NCBI GenBank assembly: GCA_033763635.1
Contig: JANRKG010000407.1
Span: forward strand, 1 to 15,387
DNA: 15,387 bases
Origin: JANRKG01 sp033763635
Lineage (GTDB): Bacteria; Cyanobacteriota; Cyanobacteriia; GCF-001939115
Reading direction: 5' to 3'
This document shows positions 1-7,441 of this stretch, one piece after another. Position numbers and translations under genes: made by a program. Under the pieces are notes generated by a model. The model was given only the letters and a program-made list of their open reading frames with translations, was not told the DNA's origin and ran no database searches. Positions within the stretch are counted from its first letter, which is position 1, and each line of letters starts with the position of its first letter.

Positions 1-121
1 CTCTCCCTAAACCGTCAAGGGGTTGGAGAAATTTTCTTTGGGATTCCCTAAAACGCTTTTCTACAGGCTGAATCAGGTACAACTAGAGAAGAGACGTGAA
101 GGGTGGAGTCGCGATTTAGAC

Positions 122-1009
122 ATGACGATTAAGGGTGCTAGTTTGCCACCGAGGATTATTCTCGATCCTCTCCTGCAAGCCTGGTTAGCTGAAGACATTG
201 GACGGGGCGATCGAACGACCCAAAGTTTGCCAGATCTGGATGTCAGAATTGGGCGAGCCGATTGGATTGCCAAGGAATCAGGAATTGTTGCAGGTTTAAC
301 TGTTGCATCCAGAGTTTTTCAAATCTTGGACGAGCGGGTTAGCTTTGCTCCTTCCTGCCACGAGGGAGAAGCTTGTCAAGTAGGACAGGTGATCGCCCGT
401 TTACATGGACCACTTGATGCCCTGCTGGTGGGAGAACGGGTTTCCCTGAACTTAGTCATGCGTCTTAGTGGAATTGCCACCTTAACCCGCAAGTATACTG
501 ACCAGATTGCAGATCTGCCTGTTCAGCTTGTCGATACTCGCAAAACGACTCCGGGACTGAGATTGTTAGAGAAGTATGCCACCCAAGTCGGGGGAGCGGT
601 GAATCACCGGATGGGACTAGATGATGCGGTGATGATCAAGGACAACCATATTGCAGCGTCGGGAAGTATCTACAATGCAGTCCATCACGCTCGGTTGCGA
701 ATCCCCTACCCCATGACGATCGAGGTTGAGACTGAGACGTTGGAGCAAGTCAGCGAGGCTCTCCAATCTGGCGCGGATATTATTATGTTGGATAATATGG
801 CACCAGAGCAGATGAGAGAGGCGGTTCAGAAAATCCGAAGCCACAGCGATCGGATTCGGATTGAAGCCTCCGGTAACATTACGCTAGAGACCATTCGATC
901 GGTTGCGGAAACGGGAGTGGACTATATCTCGACCAGCGCTCCAATTACCCGGTCAACCTGGCTCGATATCAGTATGAAGCTGATTGAGCAAAGTCTCGTT
1001 GATAGCTAG
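122..1009 (+). CDS. nadC: Nicotinate-nucleotide pyrophosphorylase (quinolinate phosphoribosyltransferase)
   Basis: Converts quinolinate and PRPP to nicotinate mononucleotide, CO2 and pyrophosphate, the third step of de novo NAD synthesis in the cytoplasm. Family signatures are visible in order: EDIGRGDRTT near the N terminus, the helical stretch GERVSLNLVMRLSGIAT, the PRPP/quinolinate site DTRKTTPGLR followed by KYATQVGGAVNHRMGL and IKDNHI, then IEVETETLEQ, IIMLDNM and IEASGNI, ending with GVDYISTSAPITRS, a form I associate with cyanobacterial NadC. I chose the ATG at 122, which gives 295 aa, the usual family length. The frame stays open to a TTG at 23, but those 33 extra residues match nothing I know of in the family. 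The gene is followed by 123 bp without visible signals and then by argS on the same strand. No defects seen. Confidence 0.95.
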   Translation: MTIKGASLPPRIILDPLLQAWLAEDIGRGDRTTQSLPDLDVRIGRADWIAKESGIVAGLTVASRVFQILDERVSFAPSCHEGEACQVGQVIARLHGPLDALLVGERVSLNLVMRLSGIATLTRKYTDQIADLPVQLVDTRKTTPGLRLLEKYATQVGGAVNHRMGLDDAVMIKDNHIAASGSIYNAVHHARLRIPYPMTIEVETETLEQVSEALQSGADIIMLDNMAPEQMREAVQKIRSHSDRIRIEASGNITLETIRSVAETGVDYISTSAPITRSTWLDISMKLIEQSLVDS

Positions 1010-1132
1010 AAGCGTCAACCCAGGTGGCAGAATTGAAAGGGATGTTGTGCAAATTCATCTGGACATACCCAGACCTGCTACGCATTCACTGATCCCAAGC
1101 GACCCAGTGCAACGGCTGGAGCCTGTTCGACT

Positions 1133-3265
1133 ATGAACTCTACAATTGAACAACTCAAATTTCGTTTAGGAAAAGCCCTGGCAGCCGCCTTTGGAGAGGA
1201 TTTTGCAACGACTGATCCCGTGTTAGTCCCTGCCAGCAATCCCAAATTTGGGGATTATCAGGCGAATGTAGCCTTGTCACTCACCAAGCGACTCGGACAA
1301 GCCCCCCGATCGATCGCCGAAAAAATCGTTGAACACCTAGATGTTTCTGAATTTTGTCTCCCCCCTGAAATCGCAGGGCCAGGGTTTATCAACCTGACGT
1401 TGCACCCTCGATACTTAGAGGCACAACTGCAAGCCATTCAAACAGACGATCGCCTGGGAGTTCCACGAGTCAAAGATCCCCAACGCATCATTGTGGATTT
1501 CTCAAGCCCGAATATTGCCAAGGAAATGCATGTTGGGCATCTGCGATCGACCATTATTGGAGATTGTATTGCTCGTGTTTTAGAATTCCAGGGCCATGAT
1601 GTTCTTCGATTGAATCATGTAGGAGATTGGGGTACTCAGTTTGGGATGCTGATTACCTACCTGCGGGAAGTGTGCCCTCAAGCTCTGACAACCTCAGATG
1701 CGGTTGATTTAGGGGATCTGGTGGAGTTTTATAAACAAGCGAAGCAGCGCTTTGATGAGGATGAAGCCTTTCGAGAAACGGCGCGGCAGGAAGTTGTGCG
1801 ACTGCAATCGGGTGCAGAAGATACATTACGGGCATGGCGTTTATTGTGTGACCAATCTCGGCGGGAATTTCAAATCATCTACGACCTGCTAGATGTTTGT
1901 CTGACAGAGCGTGGAGAATCTTTTTACAATGCTTTCCTACCAGCAGTGGCAGAAGATCTAGAGAAGCTTAATCTCCTGGTGGAGGATGAAGGGGCCAAGT
2001 GCGTCTTTCTAGAAGGCTTTACGAATAAGGAAGGCAATCCTCTGCCACTCATTGTACAGAAATCGGATGGGGGCTATAACTATGCCACTACCGATCTGGC
2101 TGCTGTTCGATATCGGATTCAGGACGATCGGGCACAGCGAATCCTTTACTTAACAGATGTAGGACAGGCAAACCACTTTGCTCAGGTGTTCCAGGTTGCA
2201 AAACGAGCAGGATGGATTCCAGAAACAGTGGAGCTAGTTCACGTTCCATTTGGATTCGTGCAAGGGGAAGATGGCAAAAAGTTCAAAACTCGCTCCGGGG
2301 ATACGGTTAAATTGAGGGACTTACTGGATGAGGCCATCGATCGCGCCCGAACAGACCTGGAAAACCGACTTCAGGAAGAGGGACGGCAAGAAAAACCTGA
2401 GTTTATCGCCCATGTCGCTAAGACAGTCGGGTTAGGGGCCGTTAAATATGCAGATTTGAGCCAGAACCGAACCAGCAACTACATCTTTAGCTATGACAAG
2501 ATGTTGGCATTGCAGGGCAACACAGCCCCGTATATGCTCTATGCTTATGTGCGAATCCAGGGGATCAGCCGCAAGGGAAAAGTTGACTTTCAAGCATTGA
2601 GTAACCTTTCGCAATCACAAAAAACTCGATCGCCATCCTTCCCATCACCTAACCGTTTCAAACTCAGCCTTACGACCTTTGGGCTTTTTGTGATCACAGT
2701 GATCGGGGTCAGAGTCATTGCAGCGATTCTGCTAGCAATCCACAACACCCCTCTCCTGGAACCCCTTTTAGAGCTAGTTGGATTTGGATTTGCCGTCTGG
2801 ATCGGTCGAAATAAGTTGTTGTTTGCCCAGGACCGTCAACCTTTCCTGGCGAACGTTAACCAAACCTGGGTCAATGTCACTGGAGTTTCTCCCGAAAAAG
2901 CCCTCAGTGCAGCCAAAAACACAAGCGATGTGATTGATATTCCTGCCATCACTCTACCTTTAGAGGAAAAACCGAAGTCAGCGAACGTAATCCACTTAGA
3001 AGAAGAAACAGAATTGGTGCTGGCGAAGCATTTACTTCAATTAGATGAAATCATTGCGACAGTGGAAACTGAGTTACTGCCCAATCGCCTCTGTCAATAT
3101 TTATTTGAGTTGAGCCAGAAATTCAACCAGTTTTACGATCGCTGTCCTGTCCTGACCGCAAAGGAATCCCAGAGAAACTCGCGCTTGCTGCTCTGCGACC
3201 TGACCGCCCGGACCCTCAAACTCGGACTCTCCCTGTTAGGAATCCCCGTGCTGGAGCGGATGTAA
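1133..3265 (+). CDS. argS: Arginyl-tRNA synthetase carrying an inserted CAAD membrane domain
   Basis: Class I synthetase that charges tRNA-Arg. Residues 1-110 look like the ArgRS N-terminal (Add1) domain. The HIGH signature is HVGH at 133-136, and the KMSKS-equivalent loop is KFKTRSG at 383-389. The DALR anticodon-binding domain starts around NTAPYMLYAYVRIQGISR (463-480) and ends with the typical LTARTLKLGLSLLGIPVLERM-like tail. At 710 aa it is about 125 aa longer than an ordinary cyanobacterial ArgRS (about 585 aa). The excess is one block at about residues 490-618, inside the anticodon-binding domain, containing two hydrophobic helices. Both flanks remain in frame and well conserved, so this is an insertion in a working enzyme rather than a misassembly. 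The stop codon lies one base from the stop of the convergent def gene. Confidence 0.95.
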   Translation: MNSTIEQLKFRLGKALAAAFGEDFATTDPVLVPASNPKFGDYQANVALSLTKRLGQAPRSIAEKIVEHLDVSEFCLPPEIAGPGFINLTLHPRYLEAQLQAIQTDDRLGVPRVKDPQRIIVDFSSPNIAKEMHVGHLRSTIIGDCIARVLEFQGHDVLRLNHVGDWGTQFGMLITYLREVCPQALTTSDAVDLGDLVEFYKQAKQRFDEDEAFRETARQEVVRLQSGAEDTLRAWRLLCDQSRREFQIIYDLLDVCLTERGESFYNAFLPAVAEDLEKLNLLVEDEGAKCVFLEGFTNKEGNPLPLIVQKSDGGYNYATTDLAAVRYRIQDDRAQRILYLTDVGQANHFAQVFQVAKRAGWIPETVELVHVPFGFVQGEDGKKFKTRSGDTVKLRDLLDEAIDRARTDLENRLQEEGRQEKPEFIAHVAKTVGLGAVKYADLSQNRTSNYIFSYDKMLALQGNTAPYMLYAYVRIQGISRKGKVDFQALSNLSQSQKTRSPSFPSPNRFKLSLTTFGLFVITVIGVRVIAAILLAIHNTPLLEPLLELVGFGFAVWIGRNKLLFAQDRQPFLANVNQTWVNVTGVSPEKALSAAKNTSDVIDIPAITLPLEEKPKSANVIHLEEETELVLAKHLLQLDEIIATVETELLPNRLCQYLFELSQKFNQFYDRCPVLTAKESQRNSRLLLCDLTARTLKLGLSLLGIPVLERM
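2600..2986 (+). other. CAAD-type transmembrane domain inserted in ArgRS
   Basis: Segment of argS coding for about residues 490-618. It begins with a Ser/Pro-rich linker, then a first hydrophobic helix (about 513-537, GLFVITVIGVRVIAAILLAI), a short turn NTP, a second helix containing LLELVGFGFAVWIGRNKLL (about 541-563), and a polar tail up to where the ArgRS fold resumes at EEETELVLAKHLL. The LLELVG...W...RNKLLFA..R pattern matches my memory of the CAAD domain (cyanobacterial aminoacyl-tRNA synthetase appended domain), known to anchor several class I synthetases to thylakoid membranes. There are no intein splice residues at the borders. Domain identity is from pattern recognition; membrane anchoring of this protein is inferred. 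Confidence 0.85.
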
Positions 3266-3266
3266 T

Positions 3267-3809
3267 TTAAGAGGCCAGGAGATGTGGCAAAATGCGCTGG
3301 CGATACTCCTGGTCTGTCACAATTTCTTGCGTACTTTCGACGCGATCGAGAAACACTTTTCCTTCCAGATGGTCGTACTCGTGCTGAAAGATGCGAGCAA
3401 CAAAGCCTTGAAGCTCTTGTTGCTGAAGCTTGCCTGTGCGATCGGTGTACTCTACCAAAATCGACTGATACCTGGGAACGAACCCACGAATCCCCGGAAT
3501 ACTGAGGCAACCCTCCCAATCCTTAACGACCTCCGAAGACTGCTCGATAATGCGAGGGTTCAACATTGCCATAGGTTCTATGTGGGGGGCATGGGGATAG
3601 CGATCGTTGGGATGGGATGCCACAACAAGCAGACGGCATGACTGGGAAACTTGAGGAGCGGCGATCCCAACTCCCTGACTCTTTAGAAGTGTCGCAATAA
3701 GCGAATCAATCAATTGCTGAATTTCAGAAGCATCTACCTGGGCGATCGGCTGAGCCTGATGCCGTAGAACAGGATTTCCTAATTGAGCGATCGGAAGAAG
3801 ATCAGCCAT
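3267..3809 (-). CDS. def: Peptide deformylase
   Basis: Removes the N-terminal formyl group from new polypeptides; a cytoplasmic metalloenzyme. All three family motifs are intact: motif I GVGIAAPQV (residues about 47-55), motif II EGCLS (zinc-ligand Cys) and motif III QHEYDHLEG (HExxH with the two His ligands and catalytic Glu). At 180 aa it has normal length. The N terminus MADLLPIAQLGNPVLR fits family members, and GGGAAG-like purines just before the ATG (GGGAAGTT-ATG) give a rather close ribosome site. It lies downstream of htrA on the same strand, but a terminator sits between them, so it probably has its own promoter in the 3810-3866 stretch. Its stop is one base from that of argS. Confidence 0.95.
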   Translation of the reverse strand: MADLLPIAQLGNPVLRHQAQPIAQVDASEIQQLIDSLIATLLKSQGVGIAAPQVSQSCRLLVVASHPNDRYPHAPHIEPMAMLNPRIIEQSSEVVKDWEGCLSIPGIRGFVPRYQSILVEYTDRTGKLQQQELQGFVARIFQHEYDHLEGKVFLDRVESTQEIVTDQEYRQRILPHLLAS

Positions 3810-3854
3810 AACTTCCCAGAATTTTCTGACTCGTTTCTTTAGTGATTTGAGTTA

Positions 3855-3902
3855 TCCAAACATTAAAGCATCAACAACCCTGAGATGAGGGCTGCTGATG
3901 CT
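3855..3902 (-). terminator. Rho-independent terminator after htrA
   Basis: A stem-loop with arms 3867-3881 and 3888-3902 and a 6-nt loop (AGCATCA outer arm pairing with TGATGCT, CCCT inner arm pairing with AGGG). Read on the minus strand the stem is followed by TTTAATGTTT. The two DNA mismatches (3874/3895 and 3877/3892) become G-U pairs only in minus-strand RNA, giving 15 consecutive pairs, which fits a leftward terminator 23 bp past the htrA stop. Confidence 0.75.
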
Positions 3903-3924
3903 CCCTGAATAATTCGTAGTCAGA

Positions 3925-5166
3925 CTACTCACGAGCAGTCTGAGTCGGGAAAGCACCGGGTTGCACTGCTAGATTTAGCGTCTGACCATTCCGGCGGATT
4001 TCCATATCCAACTGGCTACCGATCGTACTGCCTTCTACTGCACGCTGTACATCGTCGGCAGTGCTAACCGAGCGGCCTCCAATCTTTCTGATCACATCTC
4101 CAGAGCGTAGGCCCGATCGAGCCGCCGGAGAATTACGGGCCACCCGCACAATCAGAATTCCTTGATTCTCACGAAGATCAAGATTACTATTCGGGTCGCT
4201 ATTGATGGAGCGCTGCAATTCAGGGGTAATTGTCGCCATCTGAATTCCAAGGTAAGGATGATCAACCCGTCCCTTGGCAATCAATTGGTCTGCGATGCGT
4301 CGGGCTGTATTGATGGGGATCGCAAACCCTAACCCCTGAGCACCTCCAATAATCGCCGTATTCATGCCAATCACTTCACCCCGTTGGTTCAGGAGCGGAC
4401 CCCCTGAATTCCCAGGATTAATGGCTGCATCCGTTTGAATGAAACCAACCCGCTTATCAGGCACCCCAACTTGTGAGCTAGAACGACCTGTTGCACTAAT
4501 GATCCCTGCCGTTACAGTGTTGTCTAAACCTAAGGGATTTCCAATAGCGATCGCCCATTCACCCGGGCGAAGTTGCTCAGAGTTGCCCAATCTAACAGCC
4601 GGAAGATTACTCGCTTCAATCTTAACGACGGCTACATCCGTCAAAGAATCTTCCCCCAAGACTCTTCCTTGAAAGGTCCGTCCATCCTTGAGCTTCACCG
4701 TCACCCGATCAGCCCCATTCACGACATGGGCGTTCGTCAGAATAACTCCGCTGGCATCCAGCACAAATCCTGAGCCAGTTCCACGCTCTACGCGAGATGC
4801 AGGGGGCGCACCTTCAAATCCAAAGAATTGACGAAAGAAGGGGTCGTTAAACATTTCAGGAACCTGTCTCGTAACCGTCCGAGCAGAATCAATGCGGACC
4901 ACCGCAGGCCCCACTCTATCAACCGCAGTGGCGATAAAGTTATTGCCAGAGGCATCTATAGGCACCATCGGGACTTGTGCGATCGACGGTGGCACAAGCG
5001 GTTGCGTTGAAGACAGGAGCCGATCACCCACAAACATAAACCCCGCTCCCAGTAACATTGGCATCAGGTAAGCAGCGGTTTTCTTCCCAAACCCTGCCCT
5101 AATACCTTGAAAGAGGTTAGAGCGGGAATTACGACTGTGAGGGGAATCTTGATGCTTTGATGACAT
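3925..5166 (-). CDS. htrA: HtrA/DegP-family serine protease with one PDZ domain
   Basis: Trypsin-like protease/chaperone of the HtrA family (cyanobacterial members are HtrA, HhoA and HhoB; I cannot tell which). A short basic N-terminal tail is followed by one hydrophobic segment at about residues 31-50 (AAYLMPMLLGAGFMFVGDRL), a signal anchor placing the protease in periplasm or thylakoid lumen. The protease domain has the complete triad: His147 (ILTNAHVV), Asp177 (LTDVAVVK) and Ser254 (NPGNSGGPLL). A single PDZ domain covers about 335-403 (GILIVRVARNSPAARSGLRSGDVI...). Length 413 aa is normal. The ATG is preceded by AAGGG about ten bases upstream. It is transcribed away from dnaA and ends in the terminator at 3855-3902. 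Confidence 0.94.
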   Translation of the reverse strand: MSSKHQDSPHSRNSRSNLFQGIRAGFGKKTAAYLMPMLLGAGFMFVGDRLLSSTQPLVPPSIAQVPMVPIDASGNNFIATAVDRVGPAVVRIDSARTVTRQVPEMFNDPFFRQFFGFEGAPPASRVERGTGSGFVLDASGVILTNAHVVNGADRVTVKLKDGRTFQGRVLGEDSLTDVAVVKIEASNLPAVRLGNSEQLRPGEWAIAIGNPLGLDNTVTAGIISATGRSSSQVGVPDKRVGFIQTDAAINPGNSGGPLLNQRGEVIGMNTAIIGGAQGLGFAIPINTARRIADQLIAKGRVDHPYLGIQMATITPELQRSINSDPNSNLDLRENQGILIVRVARNSPAARSGLRSGDVIRKIGGRSVSTADDVQRAVEGSTIGSQLDMEIRRNGQTLNLAVQPGAFPTQTARE

Positions 5167-5229
5167 AGCTGTAGGCCCTTGAGAGAACGGTTTTCTTAAA
5201 TTTTCAGATTACTTTTAATTTAAGAAGGG

Positions 5230-5259
5230 ATTATGACACCTGCATGACAGATAGTTGAA
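5230..5259 (-). promoter_or_regulatory. Possible htrA promoter
   Basis: On the minus strand an extended -10 element TGTCATAAT (5230-5238) lies about 64 bp upstream of the htrA start, with a weak -35-like TTCAAC at 5254-5259, 18 bp away. The match is modest, and other AT-rich stretches nearby could serve instead. Confidence 0.3.
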
Positions 5260-5362
5260 CGTCAAATCCCTACCTTTAACAATGACGTTTGCTTACCCTT
5301 TTTGCTCCCAAATTTATTTATTTTGGCCCTCAGATTTACCATTATCCAATTATTACTCTTTT

Positions 5363-5400
5363 TATTTTGCTCAGAAATCTCTATTTTGCTCAGAAATATT
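5363..5400. repeat. Two tandem copies of a 16-bp motif, 19-bp period
   Basis: TATTTTGCTCAGAAAT occurs exactly at 5363-5378 and again at 5382-5397, separated by CTC. It lies between htrA and dnaA. It could be a pair of protein-binding sites or simple local duplication; no known operator is recognised. Confidence 0.85.
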
Positions 5401-5536
5401 GTATCGTAAATAAGTACAAATAGACTACTTTATTTGAATAAGAGATTCCAGGCAAATCAGGTAAATCAGATCAAGTGAACTATTTTTTATCGATACTCAA
5501 GGGATGCAATTCTTTAGATTCCATTCTTTGAAGAGT

Positions 5537-5662
5537 GTGTAAATCGGGTGCATCCCAGTTGCGTAACCCTCACCCAAAATCCGGCTCCCCTTCTCCCTGA
5601 GGGAGACGGGGCTGGGGGATGAGGGGGTGAGTTTGCAAAAGTGGGATGCACCCGTGTAAATC
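5537..5662. mobile_element. Fold-back MITE with target-site duplication
   Basis: A 108-bp element (5546-5653) bounded by perfect 12-bp terminal inverted repeats GGGTGCATCCCA / TGGGATGCACCC. It is flanked by 9-bp direct repeats GTGTAAATC at 5537-5545 and 5654-5662, which read as a target-site duplication; the exact boundary is ambiguous by one base because the C and G next to the termini also pair. The whole interior is an imperfect inverted repeat (ACCCTCACCC left, GGGGTGAG right) with apex CTCCCTGAGGGAG (5593-5605) centred within a base of the element's midpoint. It has no coding capacity, so a transposase elsewhere must have moved it. The family is not recognised. It sits 120 bp upstream of the dnaA start. 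Confidence 0.85.
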
Positions 5663-5712
5663 CTCTAGAATCGACTACCTTTAGTCAATCTCTAACATTA
5701 CAGTTGCCAGAT

Positions 5713-5772
5713 ATGGTGGTGCGTAGTTTACTAGGGATCTTTGCAATTGTATTTCTGACTCCTTGGCGGTAG
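5713..5772 (+). CDS. Possible 19-codon leader ORF before dnaA
   Basis: An ATG at 5713 opens a frame for a 19-residue hydrophobic, basic-ended peptide (MVVRSLLGIFAIVFLTPWR) ending in TAG at 5770-5772, nine bases before the dnaA GTG. There is no clear Shine-Dalgarno sequence before it. Its stop overlaps the purine stretch (TAGAGG) that probably serves as the dnaA ribosome site, so translational coupling is possible. It may equally be chance. Confidence 0.2.
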   Translation: MVVRSLLGIFAIVFLTPWR

Positions 5773-5781
5773 AGGTTAGCC

Positions 5782-7158
5782 GTGAACATGACTGTTGAAA
5801 GTCTTTGGGAACAGGTACTAGAGCGGCTACAGCTTCAGCTCAGCCGTCCTACTTTTGAGACCTGGATCAAAACCGCCAGTGCCCAGAATCTAGAAAATGG
5901 GTGCCTTGTCATTTGTACCCCCAATCCCTTCGCTCGTAATTGGCTACAAAAGTATTATGTCAAGACGATCGCTGAAGTCGTTCAAGACATCCTAGGGCAG
6001 AGCGTTGACATTCAAATTACGATCGTGCAAGGAGACGAAAACGCTGTTAATGCGAACGCTTCAGAGGTTTTGTGGCCTTCCACGACTGATAGTGAACGGT
6101 CGCTGGAAACTTCTCCAGATCAACGAGCTAAGATTTCTGATTTGAATCCTAAGTATGTCTTCTCTAGATTTGTCGTTGGTCCCAATAGCCGAATGGCCCA
6201 CGCCGCTGCTCTAGCCGTCGCCGAGTCACCGGGGCGCGAATTTAACCCTTTGTTTCTTTGTGGTGGGGTCGGATTGGGCAAAACCCATTTAATGCAGGCG
6301 ATCGGCCACTACCGATTAGAAATTCAACCGAACGCGAAGGTCTTTTACGTTTCAACAGAGCAATTTACGAACGACCTGATCACAGCCATTCGGAAAGACA
6401 GCATGCAGAGTTTCCGGGAGCATTATCGGGCCGCTGATGTTCTGCTAGTGGATGACATTCAGTTCATCGAAGGCAAGGAATATACCCAGGAAGAGTTTTT
6501 CCACACGTTCAACACTCTGCACGAAGCAGGGAAACAAGTAGTTCTAGCCTCCGATCGCCCCCCCAATCAGATCCCTCGGCTTCAAGAGCGTCTGTGTTCC
6601 CGATTTTCAATGGGTCTCATCGCTGATATCCAACCTCCTGACCTGGAAACCCGGATGGCAATTCTTCAGAAGAAAGCGGAGTATGAGAATATCCGCCTTC
6701 CCAGGGATGTCATTGAGTATGTTGCGACAAGCTATACCTCCAACATCCGAGAACTAGAGGGGGCACTGATTCGGGCCGTCGCCTATATTTCCATTTCCGG
6801 TTTACCTATGACCGTTGAGAACATTTCCCATGTACTGAATCCTCCCGCCGAGAAAGTTGAAGCATCCCCCGAATCTGTGATGAAGGTGGTTGCTGAAGCC
6901 TATGATGTCTCGCTCGAAGATCTCAAGGGCAACTCCCGTCGTCGAGAAATCAGTCAGGCTAGACAAATCGCTATGTATCTAATGCGACAGTACACCGATT
7001 TAAGCCTTCCGAAGATTGGAGAAGTGTTTGGTGGCAAGGACCATACAACAGTTCTCTACAGTTGCGATAAAGTTGCTCAGCTACGGGAAACCGATCCCAG
7101 CATTGCCCAAGCCCTTCGTCAGTTAAGCGATCGGATTAATCTTTCCAAAAAAACCTGA
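5782..7158 (+). CDS. dnaA: Chromosomal replication initiator protein DnaA
   Basis: Binds DnaA boxes at oriC, melts the origin and helps load the replicative helicase. Domain I is at about 1-75 (LWEQVLERLQLQLSRPTFETWIK), a short variable domain II at about 80-118, and the AAA+ domain III from about 120, with Walker A GGVGLGKTH (161-169), Walker B LLVDDIQF (221-228), sensor I near ASDRPP (256-261) and sensor II NIRELEGAL (321-329). Domain IV carries the DnaA signature with GGKDHTTV (417-424). Length 458 aa is normal. I favour the GTG at 5782: GAGG lies six bases upstream and the N terminus then matches cyanobacterial DnaA in length; ATG at 5788 is the alternative. It is followed downstream by the predicted oriC and dnaN. 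Confidence 0.97.
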   Translation: MNMTVESLWEQVLERLQLQLSRPTFETWIKTASAQNLENGCLVICTPNPFARNWLQKYYVKTIAEVVQDILGQSVDIQITIVQGDENAVNANASEVLWPSTTDSERSLETSPDQRAKISDLNPKYVFSRFVVGPNSRMAHAAALAVAESPGREFNPLFLCGGVGLGKTHLMQAIGHYRLEIQPNAKVFYVSTEQFTNDLITAIRKDSMQSFREHYRAADVLLVDDIQFIEGKEYTQEEFFHTFNTLHEAGKQVVLASDRPPNQIPRLQERLCSRFSMGLIADIQPPDLETRMAILQKKAEYENIRLPRDVIEYVATSYTSNIRELEGALIRAVAYISISGLPMTVENISHVLNPPAEKVEASPESVMKVVAEAYDVSLEDLKGNSRRREISQARQIAMYLMRQYTDLSLPKIGEVFGGKDHTTVLYSCDKVAQLRETDPSIAQALRQLSDRINLSKKT

Positions 7159-7188
7159 CGTTATTCACCCCAAAAAATTTCATTCAAG

Positions 7189-7276
7189 CAGCTATAGCTG
7201 TTATCAGTTAGATGCAATATAGATTGGTCCTTCGTCATTGGTTAATCGTATTTATAAGTGACGCATGACGAAGGAC
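7189..7276. repeat. Short palindrome and 12-bp inverted repeat after dnaA
   Basis: Two adjoining dyads: a perfect palindrome CAGCTATAGCTG at 7189-7200, and perfect 12-bp arms GTCCTTCGTCAT (7227-7238) and ATGACGAAGGAC (7265-7276) around a 26-bp centre. No T-run follows the second dyad, so it is a poor terminator. GTCCTT(C/T)GTCATTGG-like strings are, from memory, common in cyanobacterial intergenic repeats, so this may be a decayed small mobile element. No clear target duplication is visible. Confidence 0.7.
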
Positions 7277-7317
7277 AGAAACCAGAGATTTGTAGCTTGC
7301 CCAAACGAGAACCGCTG

Positions 7318-7356
7318 TAATTTCGCCTTTTTACAAGTTGTAAAAGGGTGAAATTA
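7318..7356 (+). repeat. 39-bp interrupted palindrome, likely RNA hairpin
   Basis: Nineteen-base arms around a central G at 7337; the core TTTTACAAGTTGTAAAA (7329-7345) is perfect. The only two mismatches (7325/7349 and 7328/7346) are G-T, so rightward RNA would pair along the whole stem while leftward RNA would not. It lies 160 bp after the dnaA stop and 86 bp before the next gene. It could be a dnaA terminator/processing hairpin without a good U-tract, or an operator. Confidence 0.8.
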
Positions 7357-7441
7357 AGTTGTTTGTCAATCCAAATACACATTAATTTCTCAAGAGATAA
7401 TAAGGACATCAACGGTACATTTGTCCTTCAGGAGTGAACCC

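Larger units (their letters stand above)
5167..5781. other. Long spacer between divergent htrA and dnaA
   Basis: A 615-bp AT-rich spacer without a substantial gene on either strand. It holds, from left to right, a possible htrA promoter, a 19-bp-period tandem repeat (5363-5400), a shorter ten-base repeat (AAATCAG twice, 5451-5470), a MITE with its target duplication (5537-5662), and a 19-codon hydrophobic ORF just before dnaA. The dnaA promoter must be here, but I see no convincing -35/-10 pair for it. Confidence 0.8.

Noticed and set aside
23..121. N-terminal extension of nadC from a TTG at 23
   Set aside because: The 33 extra residues do not resemble the NadC family, and the ATG at 122 gives the normal length.
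2600..2986. The argS insert as an intein
   Set aside because: There is no Cys/Ser at the first position, no His-Asn end, and no intein blocks; two membrane helices fit CAAD instead.
3282..3641. Open frames opposite def
   Set aside because: Def carries all three deformylase motifs on the other strand; the opposite frames are shadows without recognisable features.
5343..5351. TTATCCAAT as a DnaA box upstream of dnaA
   Set aside because: Two mismatches to TTATCCACA, isolated, and off the TTTTCCACA consensus used by the cluster.
5401..5417. NtcA site (GTA-N8-TAC) upstream of dnaA/htrA
   Set aside because: GTA and TAC triplets are present, but the spacings are 11 and 6 bases, not 8.
7227..7276. 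The inverted repeat after dnaA as a rho-independent terminator
   Set aside because: The loop is 26 bases and no T-run follows the right arm.
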